A stretch of 64,000 bases of DNA from Pararhizobium sp. (lineage in GTDB: Bacteria > Pseudomonadota > Alphaproteobacteria > Rhizobiales > Rhizobiaceae), in the NCBI GenBank assembly GCA_017794825.1, contig CP051237.1, forward strand, positions 4,730,501 to 4,794,500, written 5' to 3'. A model generated the notes under the pieces. That model was not told where the DNA came from, searched no databases, and worked only from the letters and a program-made list of their open reading frames with translations. Each line of letters begins with the position of its first letter. Within the stretch, counting starts at the first letter, position 1. The translations under genes were made by a program, and so were the position numbers. Shown piece after piece: positions 26,121 through 34,194 of the stretch.

Positions 26121-26908
26121 TCTGTTGCATCACGAGGCGCGGCGGTCGGGGATGAAAAGTTCGCTGCACCGGCATTCGCCAGGAAACCTGCCGATCCAAT
26201 CACTTCGCTCATGACATCTGCGATTTGAGACCGGCGACCCAAGCAACGAGAGACAGGGCCGGCCACGACAATGGAAAGCCGCTTCGTTCCAAACGTGAGA
26301 GGAAGCGCCACGCCGGCGAGATCGGGTATGTATTCGGAATCGCTTTGGTGGTAGCCGCGCTTAGCGGCAGCGCCCAGTTCGGTCTCGATGCGCTCGATGC
26401 TCATCGGGGTTGTTTCGGAATACTTTTCGAATTCAAGTTTTCTGTAAATCGTTTCGCGTTCGCGCTTCGTCATTTGGGCAAGAATAGCCCTGCCGGCAGA
26501 ACTGGCGTGGATCGGCACCTGGGTGCCGACATCGGCGAAATACCGGATTGGCTGACGCGACTCGCAGACATGCAGAAAAATTACGAAGAGACCGGAAACC
26601 GAGCCGAGCGCAGTCGTTTCGCCCGTGCGCGCGGAAATTTCGTCCACCAGTTCGCGCACTGCATCGGGCAGGGGGTCGTTTTTGCCTATTGCACTTATCA
26701 CGGAATGCCAGCGTGGGCTCGGGTAGTATTCGCCGCGTACCTTCGGCTCATAAATGTAGCCTATATCGACCAGCGTCCCCACGATGTTGAACGTGCTCGA
26801 CCGCGGCCAGTTCAGACTGTCTGCTATTTTCGCCAGCGTCGCAGGTTCACCGCGCGAGGCGAAAAACTCCAGCAATTCCACGACATTTGCGACCCTTTTG
26901 ACCTGCAT
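26114..26908 (-). CDS. IclR family transcriptional regulator
   Basis: A 264-residue IclR protein. The winged helix-turn-helix is in residues 1-70 (VVELLEFFASRGEPATLAKIA, then WPRSSTFNIVGTLVDIGY). The ligand-binding domain has IHASSAGRAILAQM and the late segment GVALPLTFGTKRLSIVVAGP. It is divergent from the aldehyde dehydrogenase/SDR/TRAP cluster at 27188, which it probably controls. The AT-rich 279-base gap holds an ACGGAA-N7-TTCCGT inverted repeat 42 bases before its ATG. It lies inside the segment bounded by the 85-bp repeats. Confidence 0.92.
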   Translation of the reverse strand: MQVKRVANVVELLEFFASRGEPATLAKIADSLNWPRSSTFNIVGTLVDIGYIYEPKVRGEYYPSPRWHSVISAIGKNDPLPDAVRELVDEISARTGETTALGSVSGLFVIFLHVCESRQPIRYFADVGTQVPIHASSAGRAILAQMTKRERETIYRKLEFEKYSETTPMSIERIETELGAAAKRGYHQSDSEYIPDLAGVALPLTFGTKRLSIVVAGPVSRCLGRRSQIADVMSEVIGSAGFLANAGAANFSSPTAAPRDATDQ

Positions 26909-26949
26909 TCTGATTGCTTTCTTCTATCTACCAAATGGTTCTGATCAAT

Positions 26950-26968
26950 ACGGAAACTTGTATTCCGT
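26950..26968. promoter_or_regulatory. Inverted repeat between IclR gene and aldehyde dehydrogenase
   Basis: ACGGAA (26950-26955) and TTCCGT (26963-26968) are perfect 6-base arms with a 7-base spacer. Dyads of this size are usual for IclR operators, and the position fits autoregulation. Confidence 0.5.
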
Positions 26969-27127
26969 TTGGCTGCGATCTCCAAGAAATGCGCTTGGCG
27001 GTCGTATGAATTCCATATACTGAATTTTATAGATTTCAAAGGCGTTTCGAAATTCAAAAATATATCTAAGAAATACAATAAGTTAAAGTAAATTTTTTGA
27101 TTTTACGACACATTTCGGGATCTTTGT

Positions 27128-27159
27128 TTGACAGAAATTCTAAATCATGACTTTATAAT
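27128..27159 (+). promoter_or_regulatory. Sigma-70-like promoter with long spacer
   Basis: TTGACA at 27128-27133 and TATAAT at 27154-27159 match both consensus hexamers but are 20 bases apart, longer than the usual 17. A TTTATA reading would give 18. The following start codon is 29 bases away, so the promoter could serve the aldehyde dehydrogenase operon, perhaps with an activator. Confidence 0.45.
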
Positions 27160-27187
27160 TCAAAATGGAGATTTCTTGGAGGAGAGT

Positions 27188-28714
27188 ATGGCAATGCCCG
27201 AATCGGCGGCGGTTGGCCTTGATGAATCGACGGCCTCGAAAGCGCGCTACGAAAAGATCTTCATTGGTGGAAAGTGGGTCGCCCCCGAGGATGGCGGCGT
27301 GATTGAAAGCATCGATCCGTCCACAGGAAATCCCTGGGCGGTTGTCGCGTTCGGGGGATCTCGAGATGTTGATCGCGCGGTCGCGGCGGCGCGTGAGGCC
27401 TTTGAGGGGCCGTGGGGAAAGATGCCGGGCTGGGAGCGCGCCGGGGTCTTGCGCCGGTTTGCCGATCTCTACAAGGAGCGCGCTGCCGATCTCGCCGTCA
27501 TCGAGTCTCGCGACAACGGGCGGGCCCTGAGGGAATCGAGGGTTGATGTCGGCGGCCACTCCAATTTCTATCACTGGTTTGCGTCGCTCTGCGACAAGAC
27601 CCACGGACGCACCATACCCATGGACGACAGCGTTCACGCCTTCACCACGCGGGCGCCGCTTGGCGTGGTCGGCGCCATTACGCCCTGGAACGTGCCGCTC
27701 ATGGCCGCCTGCTGGAAACTCGGACCTGCGCTCGCAGCAGGATGCACTGTTGTGCTGAAACCAGCAGAGCAGACGCCGGTGAGTTCGCTGGAGTTGGCGC
27801 GGATTTTCGAGGATGCCGGGTTCCCGCCCGGCGTTGTGAATGTCGTTCCGGGATACGGTCGAGACGGCGCCGGCGAATTCCTGGTCACGCATCCCGGTGT
27901 AGACAAGATAAGCTTCACCGGCGAGGGGGCCACTGCGCGGGAGATTCTGAAGACCGGAGCGGACACGCTTAAACGCTTCACCTTCGAACTCGGCGGCAAG
28001 GCGCCGCACATCCTGTTTGCCGACGCCGACCTCGATCAGGCGCTGAACGCTGCGACCGGTTCGGCGTGGGCCTTGTGTGGGCAGAGTTGCGCGCTCGGAT
28101 CACGTGTTCTCGTCGAGCGGCCGATATACCAGAAGGTAGCAGAGGAGTTTGCCAGCCGCGCCGCCAAGGTGCGGGTCGGCATGCCGCTTGACGCCGCGAC
28201 GCATATGGGGCCGCAGGCAAGCCGCGAGCAGCTATCCAAGACACTCGCCTATATCGGCGCCGGACGGCAGGAAGGCGCAGATCTAATCGCCGGCGGAAAC
28301 CGGATCGAAAGGGATGGTCTGCAGGGCGGCTATTTCGTCGAGCCGACGGTCTTTGCGGACGTCAGAAACGACATGCGGATTGCCCGGGAGGAGATATTCG
28401 GACCGGTTGCGGCTCTGATCCCCTTCGATGGAGAAGAGGAAGCGATCGCGCTGGCGAACGACACGAGTTACGGCCTGACCGCCGGATTGTGGACGGGCGA
28501 TGTCGGTCGCGCGCACAGGGTGGCCGCCCGAATCCAGGCCGGCCTCGTGTGGGTGAACACCTATCGTTATCTGCGCTGGAGTATCCCCTATGGGGGGTTC
28601 AAGGCCAGCGGATGGGGGCGCGAAAACGGGCTCGAGGCACTCGATCCCTACCTTGAAACGAAGGCAACCGTCGTTAGCACCACGGGGACTTTCCCGGACG
28701 CCTACGCGACCTGA
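27188..28714 (+). CDS. Aldehyde dehydrogenase
   Basis: A 508-residue NAD(P)-dependent aldehyde dehydrogenase. It has PWNVPLMAACWKLGPALAAG, the glutamate motif FELGGKAPH, the catalytic cysteine in GQSCALGSR and EEIFGPVAAL further on, all in normal order. The ATG at 27188 is preceded by GGAGGAGA and fixes the start; the longer frame from the TTG at 27128 overlaps the promoter. It would oxidise an aldehyde to an acid in the cytoplasm. Downstream are an SDR and a TRAP transporter, forming a small import and oxidation unit for an alcohol or aldehyde. Confidence 0.93.
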   Translation: MAMPESAAVGLDESTASKARYEKIFIGGKWVAPEDGGVIESIDPSTGNPWAVVAFGGSRDVDRAVAAAREAFEGPWGKMPGWERAGVLRRFADLYKERAADLAVIESRDNGRALRESRVDVGGHSNFYHWFASLCDKTHGRTIPMDDSVHAFTTRAPLGVVGAITPWNVPLMAACWKLGPALAAGCTVVLKPAEQTPVSSLELARIFEDAGFPPGVVNVVPGYGRDGAGEFLVTHPGVDKISFTGEGATAREILKTGADTLKRFTFELGGKAPHILFADADLDQALNAATGSAWALCGQSCALGSRVLVERPIYQKVAEEFASRAAKVRVGMPLDAATHMGPQASREQLSKTLAYIGAGRQEGADLIAGGNRIERDGLQGGYFVEPTVFADVRNDMRIAREEIFGPVAALIPFDGEEEAIALANDTSYGLTAGLWTGDVGRAHRVAARIQAGLVWVNTYRYLRWSIPYGGFKASGWGRENGLEALDPYLETKATVVSTTGTFPDAYAT

Positions 28715-28746
28715 CAACAAACAGCACCGGGAGGAAAGAACAAGAG

Positions 28747-29517
28747 ATGCGTCTGGCGAACAAACTTGCGGTAATTACCGCGGCGGCCTCCGGCATGGGC
28801 CTAGCAGGCGTCGAGCTTTTTCTGCGTGAAGGGGCGTCTGTATGCGCGATCGATATCAATCAGGAAGCTCTTTCAGCGCTCAAGGCCGATCTGGATCCTT
28901 CCGGCGAGCGGCTTCACACCGTTGTTGCGGATCTTGAACAGCCATCCGGCGCACGTGACAGCATACACGAGGCGGCAGACAAGCTTGGCGGAATAGACAT
29001 TTTGTGGGCGCATGCCGGGATTCCGGGGCCCGGAGGCATCGAAGGACTGGATGTCGGCGAGTACCAGCAGGCGCTGGCGCTTAACGTGCAGTCGGCGACA
29101 TTTGGCGCCGGCGAAGTCATCAAGCATATGCGCAAACGCGGCTCGGGCTCGATCATATTCACCGCTTCGGTCTCCGGAATGGTCGGCTCCATGTGGTCGC
29201 CGGTCTATTCAAGCTGCAAATTCGCCGTGGTAGGTCTCACGAAATCGCTCGCCCAGACGTTTGCGCCCGACAACGTGCGAGTCAACGTCGTCTGTCCCGG
29301 CCTGGCGGAAACACCAATGAAGGTCGGCTTTACCGGCCGTGGCGTGTCGGCAGAAGCGGCGAAGGCGGCGGAAGACAAATACACCTCCGCTGTTCCGCTT
29401 GGACGCCTTGTGCAGCCGCACGAGGTTGCAAATGCGGTTCTCTGGCTCGCTTCCGACGACGCCGGTTTTGTAACGGGTATCGAACTGCCGGTGGATGGCG
29501 GCTTTACCTGCAAGTGA
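28747..29517 (+). CDS. SDR family oxidoreductase
   Basis: A 256-residue classical SDR with the unusual cofactor motif TAAASGMG, HAG in place of NNAG, and YSSCK as the catalytic pair. VCPGLAETPM and the C-terminal DGGFTCK are normal. GGGAGG precedes the ATG. It sits 32 bases after the aldehyde dehydrogenase, so the SDR may turn an alcohol into the aldehyde that the neighbour oxidises. It is co-directional with the TRAP genes that follow. Confidence 0.9.
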   Translation: MRLANKLAVITAAASGMGLAGVELFLREGASVCAIDINQEALSALKADLDPSGERLHTVVADLEQPSGARDSIHEAADKLGGIDILWAHAGIPGPGGIEGLDVGEYQQALALNVQSATFGAGEVIKHMRKRGSGSIIFTASVSGMVGSMWSPVYSSCKFAVVGLTKSLAQTFAPDNVRVNVVCPGLAETPMKVGFTGRGVSAEAAKAAEDKYTSAVPLGRLVQPHEVANAVLWLASDDAGFVTGIELPVDGGFTCK

Positions 29518-29598
29518 TTTGATATTCAACCGCGCCCGTGGAGGCGGGCGTTCATGGACTTCAACCGGCCCGTGGGGCCAATGACAGGGAGGAAACCT

Positions 29599-30660
29599 AT
29601 GAGATTCATGACGAAATTGGCGATGGCGGCGGCAGGGCTGGCGTTTGTCGCCGGCATGGCGCCGGGCATCATGTCTGCGCAGGCCCAGGACAGCTTCGAG
29701 ATGAAGATTGTCCATGGCTACCCGGTGCACACACAGCACGGTCGCAACATGGAGACCTTCAAGCGGATTGCCGAGGAAAAGACCGGTGGCCGCCTGAAGG
29801 TGACGCTCTATCCCAACGCCGAGCTCGGGCCGATAAGCCAGGAGTTCAACATGGTCATGGCCGGCACGGTCAACGCCACCTACAATCTGGGAGGCATCCT
29901 GGAAAGCGTCGACCCGGCTGCCGCCATCTGGAACATGCCCTTTCTGATGAAAGTCGCTCCGGGGCAGGGCGAGCACATGAAGCGGGTGATGGAGAGCGAC
30001 ACCGTCTCTGAAATCCTCGATCGGCGGCTTCAACAGAAGGGTCTCAAGAGCCTTGGCCATATTCCGACCCTCACCGGTTTTATGCTGGTCGGCAACAATG
30101 TGCGCCCGGTCAAGAGCCAGGCAGATATGGAAGGCCTCAAGATCCGCCATCCAGGCGGATTGATGGGTGAGCTTTACATCAAGTCGCTGGGCGGCTCTCC
30201 GATGACCATCGCCGGGGCCGAAGTGCCGGTGGCGCTGCAGCAAGGCGTTGTCGACGGGCTGGTTACGACGCCGATCCATTACCACGACGCCAAATGGCAC
30301 ACCAAATACATGACATTGCCCTTCTATGCCGGGTACGGCCTTCCATTCGTGGCCAACCTCGAATGGTGGCAAAGTCTGCCGCAGGATCTCCGTGACACGC
30401 TCGTCAACGAGGTTATCCCGGCGGTGCAGGCCCAGGCTTATGAAGAGGTGATCGCCCTCGAAAACAGCTACATCGAAGAGATGCAGAAGGAGCCTTACAA
30501 CGTCCAGATAGACTGGATCGCGCCGGGAGATTTGGAGGTGCTCGCCGCGCCTGTGCGTGAGGCGGCGATCGAGAAGTTCGTCGGAGCCGTCGGCGAAGAT
30601 GGCCAGATGCTGGTGGATGAAGTCAACAAGCTCGGTGAAGGCATCGAACTGGATTACTGA
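29599..30660 (+). CDS. TRAP transporter substrate-binding protein DctP
   Basis: A 353-residue DctP-family periplasmic protein. A signal peptide covers about the first 32 residues and ends near AQAQD. The mature part opens with IVHGYPVHTQHGRNMETFKR and has VKSQADMEGLKIR followed by GAEVPVALQQGVVDGL, the family landmarks around the carboxylate-binding arginine. GGGAGG before the ATG at 29599 decides the start. It is followed by a strong hairpin and then the fused membrane gene. The ligand is presumably a carboxylate related to the aldehyde dehydrogenase pathway. Confidence 0.92.
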   Translation: MRFMTKLAMAAAGLAFVAGMAPGIMSAQAQDSFEMKIVHGYPVHTQHGRNMETFKRIAEEKTGGRLKVTLYPNAELGPISQEFNMVMAGTVNATYNLGGILESVDPAAAIWNMPFLMKVAPGQGEHMKRVMESDTVSEILDRRLQQKGLKSLGHIPTLTGFMLVGNNVRPVKSQADMEGLKIRHPGGLMGELYIKSLGGSPMTIAGAEVPVALQQGVVDGLVTTPIHYHDAKWHTKYMTLPFYAGYGLPFVANLEWWQSLPQDLRDTLVNEVIPAVQAQAYEEVIALENSYIEEMQKEPYNVQIDWIAPGDLEVLAAPVREAAIEKFVGAVGEDGQMLVDEVNKLGEGIELDY

Positions 30661-30687
30661 CGATCCCTGAACGGATTCGTCTCTCCC

Positions 30688-30724
30688 CGGCAACCGGCTG
30701 CCCGCACAGCGCAGCCGGTTGCCG
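30688..30724 (+). other. Intergenic stem-loop between TRAP dctP and membrane gene
   Basis: CGGCAACCGGCTGC (30688-30701) pairs perfectly with GCAGCCGGTTGCCG (30711-30724) around a 9-base loop. It lacks a following T run, so it more likely stabilises the upstream dctP message or lowers read-through than acts as a full terminator. Confidence 0.6.
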
Positions 30725-30751
30725 ACCTTCACGCCACACAGGACATTCGCC

Positions 30752-32470
30752 ATGCTGAACTCCGTCATGACCTGGGCCGAACGGCTTCTCTTCGGAGTGG
30801 CCGGCATGGCGCTGCTGGCAAGCGTGGGATTGGCCTTCTATGCGGTGGTGCTGCGCTACGGTTACAATTCTTCGCTTGAATGGCTTGAAGAGGCCGCCCG
30901 ATACCTTGCGCTTTTTTCGGCGTTGCTCGTCGCCGGGCCGGTGCTGCGTTTGCGCGGACATGTTGCATTGGATCTGGCGCCCCGCGCTCTTCCGAACCGG
31001 ATTCAGCATATCCACAGGTTCATCGCCGGGTTGGTGGCTCTTGCAGTTGCGACGGGCGTCTTCTGGTGGGGGCTCCAGTTGATGAACCAGTCCCTGAAAT
31101 TCGGAATGCGGACCGGTTCGCTGCAGTTTCCGCAATGGCTTCCCTATTCAATCATTCCTCTCGGGATGGCGATCCTGATGCTGTTCAGTCTGGTCGAGAT
31201 GATCGAGGCGGGACAGGCGCTGCGCACCGGCGCGCAAAAAGCCGATGACAGCGGGCTCACCTTCGCCGCCATCTTCCTGATGCAGGCTGTTATGGGGATG
31301 CCGGCAACCAGTGTGCCGCTGACCATGTTCGGCAGCATAGACAGTTTCGTATTGCTGGCTGTTCCGTTCTTTCTGCTGGCAGGCAACATCATGGCCTATT
31401 GCGGCCCGGCCCGCTACATCTACGACATGGTCGACAGCTTCGTAGGTCATATCCGCGGCGGCATGGCCGTGACCTCGGTGGTCACCTGCGTCGTCTACGC
31501 GGCTATTACCGGCTCGACCACTGCTACCCTGGCGGGCGTTTCGGCCCTCGCAACTCCGCCGATGGAGCGCGCGGGCTACAGCCGATCATTTATTGCCGGG
31601 CTGTTGGCGGTCTCCAGTACGCTCGGCCAGATGATTCCGCCCAGCATTCTGATGGTGCTATATGGCGCGCTCTCCCTGCAGAACGCCGGCGTGCTCTTCA
31701 TGGCCGGGGTTATTCCAGGTCTGATGATCGGGTTTGTCCTTGCCGTGACAGGCGTCTGGATGAGCTGGCGGATGCAGTCAGAGACGAAGCCCCGACAGGG
31801 CTGGCGCGCGCGCGGCGTCGCTTCGGCCAAATCCGCTCCTGCGGTGATCATGCCAGTCATTGTGTTGGGCGGCATTTATGGCGGGATCTTCACTCCCACC
31901 GAGGCTGCGGCGGTGGCCTGCGTCTATGGGCTTCTGGTGGCGCTTGTGGTCTATCGCAAGGTCACCTGGCACAACTTCTTTCATGAGGCCGTGCGCGCAG
32001 CGGTAAGCAATTCCTCGATGATCTTCCTGCTGATCGCTGCGGCGTTGCTATTCTCCCAGCCATTGGCCTTTGCCCGACTACCGCAGGAGATCGCTGTTTG
32101 GACGGCGGATGCAGGACTCAGCCAGATGCAGTTGATCCTGCTGGTGGTGGTGCTCTGGCTGGTTATGGGCATGTTCCTTGACACATTGCCGATCATCTAT
32201 CTGACCCTGCCGGTGGTGCTCCCCGCGCTTCAGGCGGCGGACGTCAATCTGATCTACATGAATGTGGTGCTCGTCATCACCATGCAGATCGCCCAGGTCA
32301 CGCCACCCTTCGGCCTCTCGCTCTACGTGGCCAGCGGGGTGATGAAGGTATCCATCATCGACGTGGTGCGCTCCTCGCTTCCGTTTCTCGCCGTCCTACT
32401 GGTGTGTCTGGTTGTGCTGGTCGCCTTCCCGCAGATCAGCCTTTTCCTGCCAAAATTGCTGGCGAACTGA
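30752..32470 (+). CDS. Fused TRAP transporter DctQM protein lacking the DctM N-terminus
   Basis: A 572-residue membrane protein. Residues 1 to about 165 are a DctQ small subunit (four hydrophobic segments; SSLEWLEEAARYLALFSALL). The rest is a DctM large subunit with SIDSFVLLAVPFFLLAGNIM, TGSTTATLAGVSALATPPM and GMFLDTLPIIYLTLPVVLP. Compared with the separate DctM proteins at 44637 and 56222, the DctM part lacks roughly its first 20 residues, half of the first membrane segment. This suggests the fusion arose by a small deletion across the gene boundary. The ATG at 30752 fits the DctQ start. Function may be retained, since natural QM fusions exist. Confidence 0.88.
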   Translation: MLNSVMTWAERLLFGVAGMALLASVGLAFYAVVLRYGYNSSLEWLEEAARYLALFSALLVAGPVLRLRGHVALDLAPRALPNRIQHIHRFIAGLVALAVATGVFWWGLQLMNQSLKFGMRTGSLQFPQWLPYSIIPLGMAILMLFSLVEMIEAGQALRTGAQKADDSGLTFAAIFLMQAVMGMPATSVPLTMFGSIDSFVLLAVPFFLLAGNIMAYCGPARYIYDMVDSFVGHIRGGMAVTSVVTCVVYAAITGSTTATLAGVSALATPPMERAGYSRSFIAGLLAVSSTLGQMIPPSILMVLYGALSLQNAGVLFMAGVIPGLMIGFVLAVTGVWMSWRMQSETKPRQGWRARGVASAKSAPAVIMPVIVLGGIYGGIFTPTEAAAVACVYGLLVALVVYRKVTWHNFFHEAVRAAVSNSSMIFLLIAAALLFSQPLAFARLPQEIAVWTADAGLSQMQLILLVVVLWLVMGMFLDTLPIIYLTLPVVLPALQAADVNLIYMNVVLVITMQIAQVTPPFGLSLYVASGVMKVSIIDVVRSSLPFLAVLLVCLVVLVAFPQISLFLPKLLAN

Positions 32471-32883
32471 GATCGGTAAAAGGCAATGACGACCCTCTCG
32501 GCGATATTCAGATCGCTGACGTTACAACGATCGTCATTGCGCCAGGTGCGATCAGTCCTGCCGCCGGTCGTATTCGGGGACATCGGCGAAAATCCGGACA
32601 GATCTACACCAGGATCAGGCACCGAATCAGTGCCGGGCGAACTTGGATATTCACGACCCGGATAGACGAACTCTTGATGGAAGAAACCGCATTCGGTTAG
32701 AACGAACCAACGGGGAAGGCCTGATCCAGGACTTTGATCTCTGGCTTGCCGGTGAGTTCTGGCCGGGAGGCGGAAACATGCTTTGTTTCACGTTCGCAAC
32801 GAACGGTGGCGCGCCTTCCTGCTGCTATGACCGGAGTCGTGCTCCGCAACCGCGTCGACATTCCATATCGCCAAATGCACCAA
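32471..32883. other. Non-coding region after the TRAP genes
   Basis: No convincing gene was found here. Short open frames have no ribosome-binding site and no recognisable motif. It precedes the right direct repeat and is probably decayed sequence. Confidence 0.4.
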
Positions 32884-32968
32884 AAGTGGCGATGTACGAC
32901 AATGATCGTTACACTTTGAAGACCGAGTGAAATGAGTCATATGACCCTTATGCGGGCGAACGTCCGTC
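32884..32968 (+). repeat. Right copy of 85-bp direct repeat
   Basis: This matches 25427-25511 in the same orientation, with about 79 of 85 positions identical. The two copies bracket a 7.5-kb segment with the chimeric pseudogene, IclR, aldehyde dehydrogenase, SDR and TRAP genes. It ends 36 bases before the dusA fragment. Confidence 0.85.
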
Positions 32969-33004
32969 TGTCCAATCTCACCGTGGCCTAGAAACTGTGC
33001 AGAG

Positions 33005-33106
33005 ATGAACGATAAATATGGACGTATAGCCATCGCGCCAATGATGGATTGGACGGACGTAGTGAAAAACATCGTAAAATCAATCGCTAACGGCTCTGCT
33101 ATTTGA
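33005..33106 (+). pseudogene. dusA: Orphan 5' fragment of dusA (tRNA-dihydrouridine synthase A), probable attachment site
   Basis: The 33-codon frame starts MNDKYGRIAIAPMMDWTD. The part IAIAPMMDWTD is the very conserved N-terminal motif of DusA, where the intact protein would continue RHCR. Here it instead runs into unrelated residues and stops at 33104. The segment 33023-33058 covers the conserved motif. This position in dusA is the known insertion target of a family of prophage and island integrases, so the fragment is most simply an attachment-site remnant. No integrase gene is present within the window. Confidence 0.7.
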
Positions 33107-33361
33107 GGAGTTGTACCGTCGTTGTACTGGTTGGCCGGGATTGCCGATTGTCAAAAGGCTGTGTGGTAGGACGCGAGCGAATAGCTACGGTTTGGCCGAG
33201 CCATCCGGTCTTCACGGAGTAAGCCGTCAACCGGCGCTGAGGCCACGCAAAGGAGCTATTTGGTAGGGAACGCACGAGCCTCGGACAAGGCTATCTCTAG
33301 CGGTTTCTGCCGGTCAGAGCGCATTCTCTCCCAATCTGTTTCCGGTTTTCGCCGGCTGTCT
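33107..33361. other. Non-coding stretch right of the dusA fragment
   Basis: These 255 bases contain no open frame with recognisable motifs. They separate the dusA fragment from the end of the SDR gene on the minus strand, and may be island-end sequence. Confidence 0.35.
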
Positions 33362-34192
33362 TTACTGCTTGTCCGGCTTTTTACCTGCCGGTCGTCCGGA
33401 ATGTGTCCAGTCGGCCGGCAGCAATTCCCGTTCCGCGCTCAGGGCGGCCTCGCTCATGAATTTCGTGGACGACCAACCGCCGTCCACGGCCAGGACCTGT
33501 CCGTTGATCCACCCGGATTCGGGCGAGGAGAGAAACCAGATCGCCTGGGCTATGTCTTCGGTCGTGCCCCATCGGACGGCAGGCGTCATGTCATGGTTCA
33601 TCCGCCGAAAGGCTTCGACTTCCAGCCGGTGGTGGGTCATGGGCGTCGGGATCACACCTGGCGCCACCGCATTGGAGCGGATGCCGGCTGAGCCATACTG
33701 GCAGGCCATATGCGAGGTCAGTCCGTGCAGACCAGCCTTTGCTGCAGAGTAGGCGCCGCCGCGAAGGCCGCCGACAATGGCGTAGGTCGATGATATGTTC
33801 ACGATGGTCGCTTCATCGCTGAAAGCCTTCAAGGCCTCGCGCGCCAAACGGAACGGCGCGCGCAACATCAGGTTCAAAAACAGATCCAACGTCGCATCGT
33901 CGGTGGAATGTACCGGTTCGGGGCTGCCGATCCCGGCATTGTTTACAAGATGATCAAGGCGGCCGAAGGTATCGACCGCGTGCGCCACGGCGCGGGTCGG
34001 GGCGTCTTCGTCCGTGATGTCGATGGCAACTGTCGAGAGAGGCGCGCTGAAGTCAGCGCACGCCTTCTCCGCTGCAGCGAGTTTTTCGGGATCGCGTCCG
34101 ACACCGACCACAGCGACGCCCTTTTCGAGAAACAGCCGTGTGGTTGCAAGACCGATGCCGCTGGAGGCTCCGGTGATAAGGGCGACACGCAT
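33362..34192 (-). CDS. SDR family oxidoreductase with C-terminal extension
   Basis: A 276-residue SDR with TGASSGIG, NNAG, YSAAK and VDGGWSSTKF. About 25 extra residues, rich in charged amino acids, follow the usual end. The ATG at 34192 lies 2 bases beyond the stop of the upstream dehydrogenase gene and has GGAGAA before it; a TTG six bases earlier is the alternative. It is the last gene of a three-gene minus-strand operon with a pair of acyl-CoA dehydrogenases, and could catalyse the hydroxyacyl-CoA oxidation that follows them. Confidence 0.9.
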   Translation of the reverse strand: MRVALITGASSGIGLATTRLFLEKGVAVVGVGRDPEKLAAAEKACADFSAPLSTVAIDITDEDAPTRAVAHAVDTFGRLDHLVNNAGIGSPEPVHSTDDATLDLFLNLMLRAPFRLAREALKAFSDEATIVNISSTYAIVGGLRGGAYSAAKAGLHGLTSHMACQYGSAGIRSNAVAPGVIPTPMTHHRLEVEAFRRMNHDMTPAVRWGTTEDIAQAIWFLSSPESGWINGQVLAVDGGWSSTKFMSEAALSAERELLPADWTHSGRPAGKKPDKQ

Positions 34193-34194
34193 GA

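Noticed and set aside
29209..30807. Minus-strand open frame of 532 codons
   Set aside because: It is the complement of the SDR and TRAP dctP genes, with no motifs and no ribosome-binding site.
32643..32930. Open frame of 95 codons left of and across the right repeat
   Set aside because: It has no ribosome-binding site, no similarity that I recognise and its end lies inside the repeat.
32884..32968. The 85-bp repeat as the end of an insertion sequence
   Set aside because: No terminal inverted repeats, target-site duplication or transposase fragment could be found, so only a generic repeat is claimed.
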